Source: Plecoglossus altivelis
Taxonomy: Eukaryota; Chordata; Actinopteri; Osmeriformes; Plecoglossidae
Direction: 5' to 3'
NCBI GenBank assembly: GCA_036571765.1
Contig: BROE01000019.1
Location: 9,131,127-9,195,126, forward strand
DNA length: 64,000 nt
Below the pieces are notes generated by a model. The model made no database searches, had not been told where the DNA came from, and was given only the letters and a program-made list of their open reading frames with translations. Positions within the stretch are counted from its first letter, which is position 1; each line of letters opens with the position of its first letter. The translations under genes were made by a program, and so were the position numbers. Below, piece by piece: positions 46,802 to 57,528 of the stretch.

Positions 46802-47262
46802 AACTCTCAATATTAGCCTGAATTACTTAAGTCAACTATGTCTCTATTTGTCTCTTTCCATTTGTCCAAAAGTCCTGTCTACCACCATCCAACTACTCCT
46901 CCTGTTCCAGAGATGGTGCTGGGTGCCACAGACACAGAATCCTAGGAATGCAAAAGGAATGTGTTTAATGCTTTCACTCTCCAACTCTCTCCTCTCTCTA
47001 TTTCCATCTCTGTTCCTCTCTCTCTCTCTTTCCATCTCTCTCCCACTTTCACTCTCTCCCTCCCTCTCTCTCTCTCTGTCTCTCCATCCCAACACACCAC
47101 AGCAAACACAAACACGTATGAGGTTAGGCAGAGTGGGGCATGTCTGGAACGCTGGTCAATCTGGATGAGGGCAGATTCAACCAGTCTGTCGAAGCAATGT
47201 AGCAGCAAATGGCAGGGGGACAATCCACTAATCAAACACACTCCGTGTAGGCAACAGGAAGG

Positions 47263-47440
47263 ATAGAGAGAGCGAGAGAGATGGAGAGAGGAGCATAAGA
47301 GAATGAACCAGAGGAAGAGAGGGAAGGGGAGAGTGCGGGAAACAGAGTGAGACGGAGAGGGAGAGACAGAGAGAGAGGTAGAGAGAGAGGTAGAGAGCGA
47401 GCAAGAGACGCTTGGGGAGCGAATGAGAGGGAGAGATAGA
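47263..47440. repeat. Purine-rich (GA)n low-complexity tract
   Basis: Plus-strand gagagagcgagagagatgga and following to about 47440, with interruptions. A pyrimidine-rich counterpart lies at about 46980-47090. Confidence 0.85.
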
Positions 47441-47880
47441 AAGGGGATCTAAGGAGAAGTATGGCATTCTCAGCACCTGCTAATCAGCTGTGTAAACATC
47501 AGGGTTCCATCGGAAAAGTAACGCTGACCCGCGTAGGAAAACGCTGCAGTCATAAATCGTGGCACGTTTGCACCTGGACGCTGCTCATAAGTTAAAAAGC
47601 ATGGTTTCAAAAGTTAAAAAGCATGGTTTTATAACACGTTGACAAACCACAAATGTGCAGATGGGCCTATAACCAACATATGAGCACGACAAGGAGGCAT
47701 TAGAACAAACCTCTTAAGAGGTGAATGTATGAATCAACTCACTTAGGAGACAGTATCCAGTGATATACGGGAGAGCTCCTTTTAAATCTGCAACCTCTTG
47801 GTCTTCAATCAAATGCTCTGCAACTTCAACCATCAGTCTTCAATGCCTGTCACTCAGAGTCAGCATGCAGTTCCACCGTC

Positions 47881-47901
47881 GCCCACAAGGCGGCAGCACT
47901 G
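47881..47901 (+). promoter_or_regulatory. CTCF-like motif between pcdha and fgf18
   Basis: The plus strand reads gcccacaaggcggcagcact, a close match to CCACNAGGNGGCAGC. Oriented towards fgf18 and opposite to the Pcdh promoter elements. A candidate boundary; binding is inferred. Confidence 0.6.
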
Positions 47902-48171
47902 TCAGCATCACGCCTGAGTTGCATGTTCTGTTGTTTGCGTAACCTCTTGGTGGAGTTTTCGCTGGTGCCCCACGTGCAGGTGTAGCTTGATAACACCAAA
48001 GATACAGAGAGGATCTGTGAATAAGAGGATAACAAGAGCTTGAGTCAAGCTGGCAGAGCCAAGGACGAACACCTGCCCGCCACCTGGAGCCACGCAAACC
48101 AACAGATCGCACAACTGTTTTCTTTCCCTGCCTTTGGCTGAGTGTGGCAGAGGATCAAAAGATGACCTTGG

Positions 48172-48275
48172 CGTGTGTGAGCGTGTTTGTGTGTGTTTGT
48201 GTGTGCGTGTGTGTGTGTGTGTGTGCGTGGGTGAGCGTGTGTTCGTGCATGCGTGCGTGCACGTGTGTTTGTGTG
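48172..48275. repeat. (GT)n microsatellite
   Basis: Imperfect GT tract with gcgt and gagc interruptions, about 100 bp. Confidence 0.85.
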
Positions 48276-48559
48276 TATGGAGTGCATTAAGAGGAAACCA
48301 AAATAATTACAATGATAAGTAGATACACACTGAAAACACATTGTTTTCTTTTACAGATTGTAGGGCCTTACTCTGCTAAACGTTCAAGCCGTATTAACAC
48401 ATGTTGTTTATTCCTAACACTGCAACGATTCTTCATCCACAATCTTTACTCATTTAATGAATCTTATTATTGTAGGGATCGATTTGATGCTCCCATTTCG
48501 ATGCACTTCTCAGTACATTGTCATTCATTCATCGTCAAGGAGGGTCTAAGGACAGGGGA

Positions 48560-48832
48560 TGTTCTGGGATGGTTGTCCATTTGCTGAAATCATTTGGACA
48601 TTGTTTATTGTTTATCTTGCTTTGCTGTTTATACATACATGTTCTGTGTTTGCACTTCCCTGCCACAGTAAATTCTGTGCTTGTGTATCTTGCATGGCGA
48701 ATAAAACCGATTCTGATTCCGATTCTGATTCTGATTCTGATTCTGAGTCTGATTCTGATTCTGATTCCGATTCTGATTCTGATTCTGATTCTGATTCTGA
48801 TTCTGAGTCTGATTCTGAGTCTGATTCCTTAC
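48560..48832 (+). mobile_element. Probable LINE 3' end with hexanucleotide tail
   Basis: The sequence leads into cttgcatggcgaataaaacc and then about 20 copies of a six-base unit (attctg and variants, 48710-48832). Fish L2-like LINEs often end with an AATAAA-type signal and short tandem repeats of this kind. No reverse transcriptase frame is present, so this is at most a truncated 3' fragment. The tail alone is certain. Confidence 0.5.
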
Positions 48833-49439
48833 ATCCGTTTTGTTTCCTTCTGAGATGACACCTGAGTGTTTGTCACATGACTGCATCCCTCCTGCCTCTT
48901 TGCCTCAGGCTCAGCAACAGCACCCTGTCTGACAGGCCCTGGTAAACCAAGTCCCACAACACAGACCTCCAACACAACCTCACACTTCGGGTCCTTGGCA
49001 ACCGCCAATCCCGCGAGACAACTTCCTGTAATGTTCAAGTTTCCTCCAATCACGTTGCAGCTCTAGCATGAGTGACGGGAGACTGAAGCAGAAGGTCATG
49101 GCTGCCTGGTGTATCCCATACAAATACTGTGTTTTAGTCTTAAGTTACTCCAATACAGCCTACGACAGCAATAGTCAGGTCAAGTTTTTCCACTAAATAT
49201 GGTTCTGTTGTTTTAAAAAATCACTTCAAGCTTTTTGTGGTTTACTAACCTTCAAATAGTTAATTCAGAAGCACATGCATTGGCAGCCTCTGTTCTCTCA
49301 CTGCAGAGTCAGGCTCACCAAGTCACCCAAAAACACGTTGAGACGTTTTATTATCTCATCAATAGCAAAACGAACAAATTGCTGCCATGTCATCCCTATC
49401 ACGTGCCAACAGGTGAACAAAATTCGCCTCCAAGCACTT

Positions 49440-50095
49440 CACAAAAACAATGCAATCCATGTCTGACACACAACAGACACAACAACGATAGAGATCACAT
49501 ACATATAAACAACAAACATAAACACCTTCAAAAACAATTATTTAGCTAATTATACACAGAAATACAAACAAACAAACAAGTAGGACAGCAAAAACCACGA
49601 TGTCCTATGTACATATAACATCAAAAAAAACTACAGTATTAATTCACTAGAACTCTCACTTCCACTCCTATACTACTCTAACCATTAATGAATAATCTCT
49701 CACTCCTCGCATCTCATTCATCTCTCCTACTATATTCACCATACCTCCTACACTACTCTAATCCGTATCTCTTTAATGACTCTCCATCTTCTCACACCTC
49801 CTCAGCCCCTGCTCTCCGTACAATTAGTCTGCTCTAATCAAGCACACACAGCACACACACCACACCATCCCACAGAACACATCACCAACTACACACCAAC
49901 ACAACAAACTCGGAAGGCTGGAGGTAACAAACCGCTGCACGCATCGAGAACCAGGATCTGTATAACTACGTCTTAATCTCACCCATACTTTATCTCTCTA
50001 CACACAAAACAGCACATTGTTAACCCCAAAAAATTTCCCATCTCTATCCATCTATATCCATTACTTCTTATGTTCTTCAATCTGACGGTATACGA
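49440..50095. other. G-poor, A/C/T-biased stretch
   Basis: The plus strand here contains very few Gs for about 650 bp (for example 49640-49760). No gene or known repeat recognised. It could be a decayed polypyrimidine/CA repeat or low-quality sequence. Confidence 0.55.
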
Positions 50096-50436
50096 TCACT
50101 CTCTCTCTCTCTCTCTCTCCCTGTCTCTCTCACTTGTTCAACACTCCCAGCAGATAATCTATTCCAGAGAGAAGGCAACGGTGGAAAACGCATAACAAGT
50201 GCACATACTTTTCCTCACGCCAAGAGTGAAATAATAAAGTGAGGGGAAAAATTGGAGTGGGAGACAGACAGAAAGGGTGGGAGCCTGGGAGAGAAAGACA
50301 TTGTTTATTCTAACTCAAAGTTAGGCCTTTTGTTGTGGTGGAGACCTGTCTTACATTACAGCTGAACTGCTTTCAAAGTCAGGAAAGGCAAAGGATGAGC
50401 CAAGGCAGACTGTTTGTCTGACTGTCTGAGCGTCAG

Positions 50437-50610
50437 AGAGAGAGAGAGGTAGAGAGAGGTAGAGGGAGAGGGGGCTATGGAGAGAGAGGTAGAGAAAGAG
50501 ACAGGGAGAGAGAGAGGGAGAGAGAGGCAGAGAGAGCGGGAGAGATATAGAGAGAGGTAGAGAAAGAAGGAGGGAGAGAGGGAGAGAGGGGGGAGGGAGG
50601 GAGATATAGC
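50437..50610. repeat. Purine-rich (GA)n tract
   Basis: Plus-strand gagagagagaggtagagaga and similar to about 50610. A second one lies at 51150-51260. Confidence 0.85.
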
Positions 50611-51149
50611 AACTCTTAGGAAATGTTCTGTGCGACAACAAGATGAGAGTCCTGATAAAAGACCTTCACAACAAGGTCTACTGTATTTACACCATGACAG
50701 CATCTGCAGTGTATATTTACAATAGACACAGTAGTGCTTACACACTGACTGCAACCTTGAACCACACTGCAAATGCTGTGGCGGGGACTCCACGGCTTAA
50801 CTCTGTTTTCCCTCACATCCTAACCCAGGGCAGCGAGTGTGTTCACTGGAGCAGGGGAGGTTATCCAATCACAGCGAAAAGTGTCAAGTCGAAAGCTCAA
50901 ATGAAGTTAGGCAGAGTGTGGGGCTGTTGTGCCAGGCCCAGTGCTGTGAAACAGGTCTTTTTGGCCAGGTCTAGTGGCCTCGTATGGAACCTGTTAGGCC
51001 TGTCTAACAATGCACACCCTTATGCTGTGTTGGGTCTATGGTCTGCTAAGAAGCAGTGACTGGAGCAGTCGATCAGTGACAATGATTTGACCTCTCCTTC
51101 TGAGGGTCATCTATCAAGTTTATCATGGGGCATATTGTGTGTGTTTGGA

Positions 51150-51262
51150 GGGAAGGAGTGAGAGAAAGAGGGAGGGAAAGAGAATGGGAGAGAGTATAGG
51201 GAGTGGGAGAAGGAGGGAGAGAGTGAGTGAGTGAGTGAGAAGGAGGAAGAGAGAGAGGAAGG
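51150..51262. repeat. Purine-rich (GA/GAGT)n tract
   Basis: Plus-strand gggagggaaagagaatggga and gagtgagtgagtgag units. Confidence 0.8.
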
Positions 51263-52246
51263 GGGCCTTTGGCTGGCCGGTTCGTCTGCGGTTCCAAGGC
51301 GGCGAGAGGAGTGGGGAGCTCGTGGTATTGTTGAATCTCCGAAAAATGTTCATTTTGGATCCCCGTCTCTGCTTACATACCACGCGCACTCCCTCCCTTA
51401 TTTCCTTATATGTCTCATTCTCTTACGCTTTTCATTAGTCTTCTCAATTGAAGTTTCGTTTCAAGTTTGCCTGAACACTACCCAGACATGTGAAACGCAA
51501 AGGCCAACGGAACACATACGCCTAATTCCAAATGTGACAGACCACAGGTCGGCTGCAAACTACCCACATCGGATGTGCCGGCGGTCATATCACACAGTTA
51601 GTCCGGCAGGCTGAAACGACCGGCGAGAGGGGAAAGGACGTTGTTTGTACGGTCACTTGTAGGAACCTGAAGCAAAATATTAATGTAAGACTACCGTCTT
51701 TCAGAGAGCAGGTTCAATGGGAGTCTGCGGTTCATACATGTACCGTTAGGTTTCTAGGGGTGTGAACGTTTCCACACACCCTCGTGCGCAACTCCACGGA
51801 ACTCCGCTTGTCTAACCTCAAACTTTCTGTAAGGCTAAGCACAAATTTGACAGATTCAGACATGACTGAAAGACAACATTCCAATTTGGTTATATTTTTA
51901 TATCAGTGACACTCAGTCGTTTCTTACGTATTGACTTATCTCAAACTAGCGCTACAAATGACTAACAATAGATGACACCGCATCCTCTAACTTTTCTCCA
52001 CCTGAATCTCACACTGAAGCCTGAACAAACGCGCACGGGAAACAACTGCAGCATTTCCAAGTGAAGAGAAGGAAAGTAAAGAAAATGATAAGAAAAGAAA
52101 GAAAAGTATAACCTTCAAAGCAGCAACTCAAAACTCAAACAGGATGGAGAACGCCTAGTCTACCAGCACGTTAATTCCCCTCACCTTTTTCTTCCTCGTC
52201 ATTAACATCATCCGGAGTAGGACGGGACTCGGGACAATGTGTCGTC

Positions 52247-52253
52247 TATAAAT
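52247..52253 (+). promoter_or_regulatory. fgf18: TATA box of fgf18
   Basis: TATAAAT in a GC-containing context, 229 bp upstream of the chosen start codon. Initiation would be expected near 52277, leaving about 200 nt of 5' untranslated sequence. Confidence 0.6.
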
Positions 52254-52475
52254 CCGCGTTCACTTTTTGGCTACAGTGACATCACTAAACCCATTCCTCT
52301 CCGCCAGCATCCTTCCTGATCAATGTGCCCGGTGTGTGCTGCTGATGCCCGCACGGATTGTTGCTCTTCCCCGATCCATCCTACAACGAGCGGGTCTGTG
52401 GAGGGATCTCCGGTCAAAGTGCCTGACTTTCCCTGGCCTGGAGAGCTGTTTGGTTGCGGCAGCTACGCTCAAGCG

Positions 52476-52507
52476 ATGACTTATATCCTCGCGACTCTGG
52501 TCCTGTT
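52476..52507 (+). CDS. fgf18: fgf18 coding exon 1
   Basis: Thirty-two coding bases ([10 protein letters not shown] plus two bases of a Leu codon) end at donor TT|GTAAGT. The length and phase equal those of exon 1 in FGF8/17/18 genes. Confidence 0.75.
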
Positions 52508-54762
52508 GTAAGTGAAATGTGCCTTAATGGAACTCGACACGTGGAGTTTTCTTTAAACTGTTACGGTTTAGTCCTGGACTTACATGATATCTGCATGTTG
52601 AAGTCAAATGAAAATGCAGTTCCGTTATCATCCACGTGTGAGGTTCTTGTGTGTGAGACGCGCGCATGTGTTTGTAGTTGGGCCATAGGGTAGCCATGTG
52701 GGCGCAGCAGGTGTGGTTTCTCGCGCGCTGTATAGCTCAGGCATTATGCAGATTCCATATGCATTCTGGTGACATCGTTATTAATTAGCAGCGAGCGTCA
52801 TAATCTCAACTTTTGCATGGTAATATACTAGATACAGTTACTGTTGCCTTTGTCTTACAATGAAGTGAGAAAACGTGCGGTGGGACTCACGTAAATCCAT
52901 GTTATAATTATCCCTTTGCAATGTGTACGGATTCGTTGGCAGTCTATTCATTCGGCAAGGGTCGATGTAGAAGCCTTGTAGGTATAAGCTGTGATACGTG
53001 TTTTTGATTATGTTTGGCTTTCCGTGATATGCAAATCCCCACTCTACATTTGGCATCCACAGACGTCAAGATGACTAAGCCTGAAGCAGTTATGTCGGTA
53101 AATGAATACCACTTTATTACGAGAAGTTCCCCTGTCCCTAGCCTCCCTTACCTCACCATCTTCCCAATTCCCAGGCAACAGAGACACCATCTGATTTGAC
53201 CACGTTTGTCTCCGAGGTAAAAAACCCAGGCTATACAGAGGTAGACTGCAGTGGAAGTAGAGCAGACATCTGTGTCTGCTTTGGCCCAGCTGTAGGCTAC
53301 ATTCCAGGCATACATCTGGAGAGCGCGGGGGGTAGGAACCAAGCAGACCTCCCTAATGAGCACACCGCCAGGAGGCTATGGGTTGGAGATGAAACGTCGG
53401 ATAGAACCAAAGTCTCTCTCTTTCCCCAGCCAGGGCCGGGCTCGGCGTTACTAATTCATGGACATGACTGAAGCTGAGCGTGTTTGCCAAGATGGATGAG
53501 AGAGGATGTGGGGGGTGGAGGGGTGAATGGGGTGGATGGATGGAGGTGGTGTAGTGAATAATATTCTCTTGTTCTCAGATCTGTCCAGGCTTTGTGGGTC
53601 GTTTGCAGTCCCCTAGAGGTGAATACATACACAAACTAGCTTGTCTATTATTAATCAACACCAATTCACTCACACAACGAGTTATACTGTTCGTTTGCCA
53701 GAAACAAATGACGCTGTTCGGTGGTTTTAATTGCAGGTGTTAGCGGCGGACGACGTAAATTTCGGAGTCCACGTGGAGAATGAGACCCGGGTCCGAGATA
53801 CGATGAGTCGCCGGCACCACCGCTTGTACCAGCTGTACAGTCGTACCAGCGGGAAACACGTCCAGGTTATCGGGAGGCGGATCAGCGCCGAGGGAGAGGA
53901 CGGCGACCAATATGGTACCCCGCACTCGGACCTCACACCGTCCGTCTCCATGCCTGTCTAGCATTCATACCTATGGATCTATTACGTATTTCGTGTTCAC
54001 CAGGCATGATTGTAGAACGCCTTTATCGAGGCTTGATGACCGTGATGACCCTAATGATATAAACACGCTGAGTAGACTATTTGGAATTCCGTTGTTTCAT
54101 CTTTTGTTTCTGTGCGTTGGGGTTTTTGAAGCCCAGCTAGTTGTGGAGGCAGACACTTTCGGGAGCCAGGTGAGAATCCGTGGAAGAGAAACCAACTTCT
54201 ACCTCTGCATGAACCGTCGGGGCAAACTTATTGGAAAGGTGAGACTATTAGTGGACAGGAGGTGGTGTGGCTATATTACTCAAGGACGGCCTTCTCTTGG
54301 TTGTGACTGTCATGTTCCTTTACAGGGAAACGTGACGGAGAATGGGGATAGCTCAGTAGCAATGAGTTTGACATCAGAACAAGAGGTTCAAATCCACCCT
54401 AGGTTAAAAGCAACCGTTATTTATTATTATTGACGGTATCTCCTGTTTGTGTGTTTCAGAGAGCGAGCAATCGAAGTGCCGACTGCGTCTTCGTAGAGAT
54501 GGTGTTAGAGAACCACTACACCGCGCTCATGTCAGCACGCTACCCTGGTTGGTACGTCGGCTTCACCAAGAGGGGCCGGCCCAGGCGAGGCTCACAGACC
54601 CTCCCCAACCAGCAGGACGTCCACTTCCTGAAACGCCTGCCCGCGGGGGAGCAGCCGGACCTGCAGCCGTTTCGCTTCACCACGGTCAACAAGAAGAAGA
54701 GGGTGAGAGGGATCCGACCCACCTCGACGCCAAGCCCCTCGGAGACCCTGGCTCCCTCGTAG
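52476..54762 (+). CDS. fgf18: Fibroblast growth factor 18 (five coding exons)
   Basis: Exons 52476-52507, 53579-53618, 53737-53914, 54132-54238 and 54460-54762 join in phase to 219 codons plus stop. The product is a secreted heparin-binding ligand of FGF receptors. The sequence shows a hydrophobic leader from the first two exons, an N-glycosylation site (NET) in HVENETR, and the FGF core with [38 protein letters not shown] and [15 protein letters not shown]. The match is clearly to FGF18 over FGF8/17/24 (HVENxTR, QVRI, VGFTKxGRPR). The C-terminus ([13 protein letters not shown]) is longer than the usual FGF18 ending. An in-frame ATG at 52323 would add 51 residues; I prefer 52476 because family exon 1 encodes 11 residues with the same split codon. 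fgf18 is convergent with fbxw11, as expected from their linkage in vertebrates. Confidence 0.9.
53579..53618 (+). CDS. fgf18: fgf18 coding exon 2 (40 nt, inferred)
   Basis: A pyrimidine-rich acceptor (TTCTCTTGTTCTCAG|A) and donor (GAG|GTGAAT) enclose 40 bases. These complete the split Leu codon and read [13 protein letters not shown] into exon 3 in phase 0, giving a normal signal peptide. Found by phase and splice sites alone, without transcript data. Confidence 0.72.
53737..53914 (+). CDS. fgf18: fgf18 coding exon 3
   Basis: Acceptor TTAATTGCAG|GTG and donor TATG|GTACCC. It encodes VLAADDVNF through [12 protein letters not shown] with the glycosylation site and the start of the FGF core. 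Confidence 0.92.
54132..54238 (+). CDS. fgf18: fgf18 coding exon 4
   Basis: Acceptor TTTTTGAAG|CC and donor AAG|GTGAGA. It encodes [20 protein letters not shown] to GKLIGK. Confidence 0.92.
54344..54406 (+). mobile_element. tRNA-derived SINE fragment in fgf18 intron 4
   Basis: An A-box-like ggatagctcagtagc and, 30 bp on, a B box (gaggttcaaatccaccc) match the internal Pol III promoter of tRNA-derived SINEs. About 60 bp recognisable; it could also be a tRNA pseudogene. Confidence 0.5.
54460..54762 (+). CDS. fgf18: fgf18 coding exon 5 (terminal)
   Basis: Acceptor GTGTTTCAG|AGA, 303 coding bases to TAG at 54760-54762. It encodes [40 protein letters not shown] and the basic stretch NKKKRVRG. Confidence 0.92.
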   Translation, partial: RASNRSADCVFVEMVLENHYTALMSARYPGWYVGFTKRGRPRRGSQTLPNQQDVHFLKRLPAGEQPDLQPFRFTTVNKKKRVRGIRPTSTPSPSETLAPS

Positions 54763-55380
54763 CATCTAAGACCTGGAGCTAAAAGACCTGGAGCTAACAC
54801 CCAAATTGATCTCCTCAAAGACCCTCTCTCTCTACAAGCAGGGCTACAACATCCAAACACCAAGTTCCTCACCCTCATAGCCCTACAGCTAACCAATTCA
54901 GAACACAAAACAACCTCTTGCAGGTCAGAAACTAGCCAACGTGTTGCTAGGCACCAAGAACGACTAGGGTGGTTTGCTTTTCAAGGCGGCTAAATGCAAT
55001 GTTAGATACACTTACAAGAAACTGATATCGATCCGCACACTTTAGGTCAATACTCAAGACAATCGAACAATATAAGGTTCGTTCAATTCTGAAAACTCCA
55101 GTCACCGACATCGGATCTGCATTTTACGATCTCAAAAACCTCCAAACCCTTCCCAAAGACACCTGAACTATGTGTAGTACAGAAATTCGGAGACAAGAGA
55201 TCTTGTCATGTTCTTTTCAGTCTTTTGTCCACATTTTCTATGCCCCTGCCTTTTCACTCCAGACGTAGGGCTGTCGTACAATCTAGAACAATGCCTGTAC
55301 GTTTTCGTAGCTTCAATTACTGACCCAGACGATCTTACGTTGTTTATGGATTATAGTATTAAAGTTATTTATTTTGCTTG
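54763..55380 (+). other. fgf18: Probable fgf18 3' untranslated region
   Basis: Non-coding sequence after the stop, with attaaa at 55358-55363 as a candidate polyadenylation signal. Length inferred. Confidence 0.5.
55358..55363 (+). terminator. fgf18: Candidate polyadenylation signal of fgf18
   Basis: ATTAAA variant about 600 bp after the stop codon. No transcript evidence. Confidence 0.4.
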
Positions 55381-55543
55381 TTGGTTTAACCCAGTTGTGT
55401 CTATAAAGGAGACTGTGTGCTTTTGAGCAGTAAAAGCTTTAGCAAAAGCATATTTACAATTTTCAACGTGCTGAAAGAACTTTTGTCCTTTTCCATTTAA
55501 TAGGATAGGTTATGTTAATCAGTTCAGGAGTTCCTTTGGAGAA

Positions 55544-55563
55544 CAGACGCCCTCTGGTGGCCG
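55544..55563 (-). promoter_or_regulatory. CTCF-like motif between fgf18 and fbxw11
   Basis: The plus strand reads cagacgccctctggtggcc. The minus strand is GGCCACCAGAGGGCGTCTG, a strong match to the CTCF core. It lies between the convergent 3' ends of the two genes. Confidence 0.6.
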
Positions 55564-55810
55564 CTGACAAACGTAACGCTTAAATCGAGCAGGGGAAAAA
55601 AAACGACGACTTGATCGTTACTCTTCACGTACATCGTCGACCACGAAAGCGTGGCTAACAGCCTCTGCTAAATAACTACAGGCAACGAAGACACTTCCAA
55701 AGAAATGGCGAAATATCTGGGTGGTGCCATCATTGCAAACAGCTGGGTTTCGAACCGTGAAAGAAACGCGCACACACACCGCTGTTTAACACTCCTTCAC
55801 AGTCAAGTAC

Positions 55811-55816
55811 TTTATT
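55811..55816 (-). terminator. fbxw11: Candidate polyadenylation signal of fbxw11
   Basis: tttatt on the plus strand (AATAAA on minus), about 1.4 kb past the left-hand fbxw11 stop codon. Plausible end of a long 3' untranslated region, not demonstrated. Confidence 0.35.
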
Positions 55817-55953
55817 CTTATTAATAATAATGTTTTTTTTTTCCTTTAAAAAATCATTTCAATATACAACACCATTTTAGACGAGACTTCTGTTTACAAC
55901 TAATTTCAGCTCATTCAGAACCTAGACAGGCAGACAGCAAGAGGGGCTGAACA

Positions 55954-55955
<2 letters not shown>

Positions 55956-56003
<48 letters not shown>
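55956..56003. repeat. (GACA)n microsatellite
   Basis: Twelve tandem gaca units (agacagacagacagacagac and on). Probably in the fbxw11 3' untranslated region or just beyond. Confidence 0.92.
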
Positions 56004-56004
<1 letters not shown>

Positions 56005-57110
56005 GGTTTGAAGGGGTTTTGGGAGAGAAAAAAAACAACAATTTTAGTACAATGTAACAAAGATGGGCAAATGACCCCCCCCCTCCCCTCCCCAAAAAAA
56101 CAACAATCCCAAATTAAAAAAAGACACAAAGAAATAAAAAAAAAGATAGAAAAACAGAAATAGGTCACAATCACACAATATTATCCCATCATTCATCCAT
56201 GCAGTACAGTCCTCTGGAAGGAAATATACATGGTGACCTCTCTTTCAAAGTCTCTTTTTTCTGCCACCAAAAAAAAAAAAAAAAAACAATAAAAATAAAA
56301 AAAGAAGATAAGAACAAGATTGATAGTCTTTTGGACTGGCTCTCCGGCAGCGTGGAGACCGGACCGGTAGCCGCGTGGCGCTGTGGGTCACATGGTGCAG
56401 GTAATAAAGTGCCCGAGCTTAGCTCGCCGCTCCCTGTTTCGCCTCTCTCTCAGGTAGGCTCCTACTCGCATTCGCTATCTCCACATGGTTTGAGGGCTTC
56501 TCTTGGGCTAAGTTCTCCTTCAGGCCGTTCGTTCCCGCTGCTGCCTTTCCTCCTGTCCTTGTGATCAGATTCAAAAGGTTCGGGGAGTGGGCTTCCCTCT
56601 CTCCTGGGTTGTTCGTCCCTGTGGTGCAAAGACCTTCTGCTTGGCTGTTTCTCTCGTGGCTCGTGGTGCTGTTAGTGCGCGGATCAAAGTGCAACAAAGA
56701 AGAAAAGAAACACCAGTGAGCTGAATGCTGCCGGTGCCATGCCTTCTTCTTTGCCCCCTGCTAGTTGCTCTGGGCGCCAGGGGCGGGGTGTCGGTGGGTG
56801 TGGGGCGCCCTTTTGGCCTGCAAGGCGGGTCTGAACCTGTCTTCAAACTTCGCTGTCCGTGCTCCTGGCACGGCGGGAGGGGGACAGCGAGGTAATACTG
56901 TGAGAGCATGGCACAGTAGAGGGATGGTGTGGCCAGCAAATCTCAGATAGTTTGGGTGAGGGGGTGTGTCGTTCTCCCCTTCGACTCCAAGACTGCTCTG
57001 ATCTTCCAATGTTCACACTCTTGTACGACACAGAGAACCTGGCACGGCAAGACTCGTTCCCATTAGCCACACACGGCACGTTCCACTGGACCCACCCTGC
57101 GGGGACAGAC
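56004..57110. other. Non-coding sequence, probable fbxw11 3' untranslated region
   Basis: Contains A-rich runs (56090-56310) and unique sequence without a supported gene. Several frames exist but none has family features. Confidence 0.5.
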
Positions 57111-57200
57111 AGCTTAGTGGTTAGAGCATCCAGCCGCAGATCACAAAGTTCAAATACCCCCTGTGCGACGTTTTAGATGAAAGTAGCACCTAAATAGAAG
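57111..57200 (+). mobile_element. tRNA-derived SINE fragment, copy B
   Basis: A-box-like agcttagtggttagagc and B box aagttcaaataccccc, followed by a diverged gatgaaagtagcacctaaat tail resembling ggataaaagcgtctgctaaa. Repeated at 58551-58640 as part of the larger duplication. Confidence 0.65.
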
Positions 57201-57234
57201 CACATCCATCAGGAGATGGAGGTGTAGGTACCTG

Positions 57235-57396
57235 CTATCTGGAGATGTAGGTGTAGGTGCGGGAGGGCGACCTGCCCTCTGTCTGTCCATTGGTGGATAC
57301 GTTCAGGAAGTCCCAGATGAGGATAGTATCGTCGTGAGAACTGCTGATGATCTGGAACTCGTCAAACTGTAGCCGGAACACGCGGCCTGAGTGCTC
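57235..57396 (-). CDS. fbxw11: Second copy of fbxw11 terminal exon
   Basis: Same sequence and splice acceptor as 58675-58836, offset exactly 1440 bp. It encodes [29 protein letters not shown] and ends [12 protein letters not shown]. Intact, but redundant; it belongs to the tandem duplication or assembly duplication described in the findings. Confidence 0.85.
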   Translation of the reverse strand, partial: EHSGRVFRLQFDEFQIISSSHDDTILIWDFLNVSTNGQTEGRSPSRTYTYISR

Positions 57397-57528
57397 CTGA
57401 AAGAGAGTCGAGGAAAGTGGGGAGCGTCAGCACAATCTGTCGTGGCGAGCATACCTGCAGCCCTGCGCTCCAAGAGCTCCAGGTGTGAGGGCCAGGAGGC
57501 CAGGCTCCAGCCCAGGGGCCACACTCAC

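Larger units (their letters stand above)
45374..52246. other. Intergenic region between the Pcdh locus and fgf18
   Basis: About 6.9 kb with no recognisable gene. It contains the alpha promoter side (45.4-45.8 kb, with a CG/GT-rich stretch cgcgcgcgtgtgcgtgcacg near 45670), a unique AT-rich block with homeodomain-type sites at about 46.1-46.5 kb, two CTCF-like motifs, a LINE 3' tail, several microsatellites and a G-poor stretch. The long apparent frames at 46.8-47.5 and 50.4-51.4 kb are repeat-derived. Confidence 0.7.

Noticed and set aside
48559..48858. A frame encoding an (Asp-Ser)n repeat, superficially like a phosphoprotein
   Set aside because: It is the six-base tandem tail of a probable LINE fragment. 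Alternative frames give equally long Ile/Leu/Pro and Asn/Gln repeats.
52323..52475. An N-terminal extension of fgf18 from the in-frame ATG at 52323
   Set aside because: The extension is hydrophilic and cysteine-rich, unlike any FGF18 leader, and would bury the signal peptide. The exon-1 length and phase fit the ATG at 52476.
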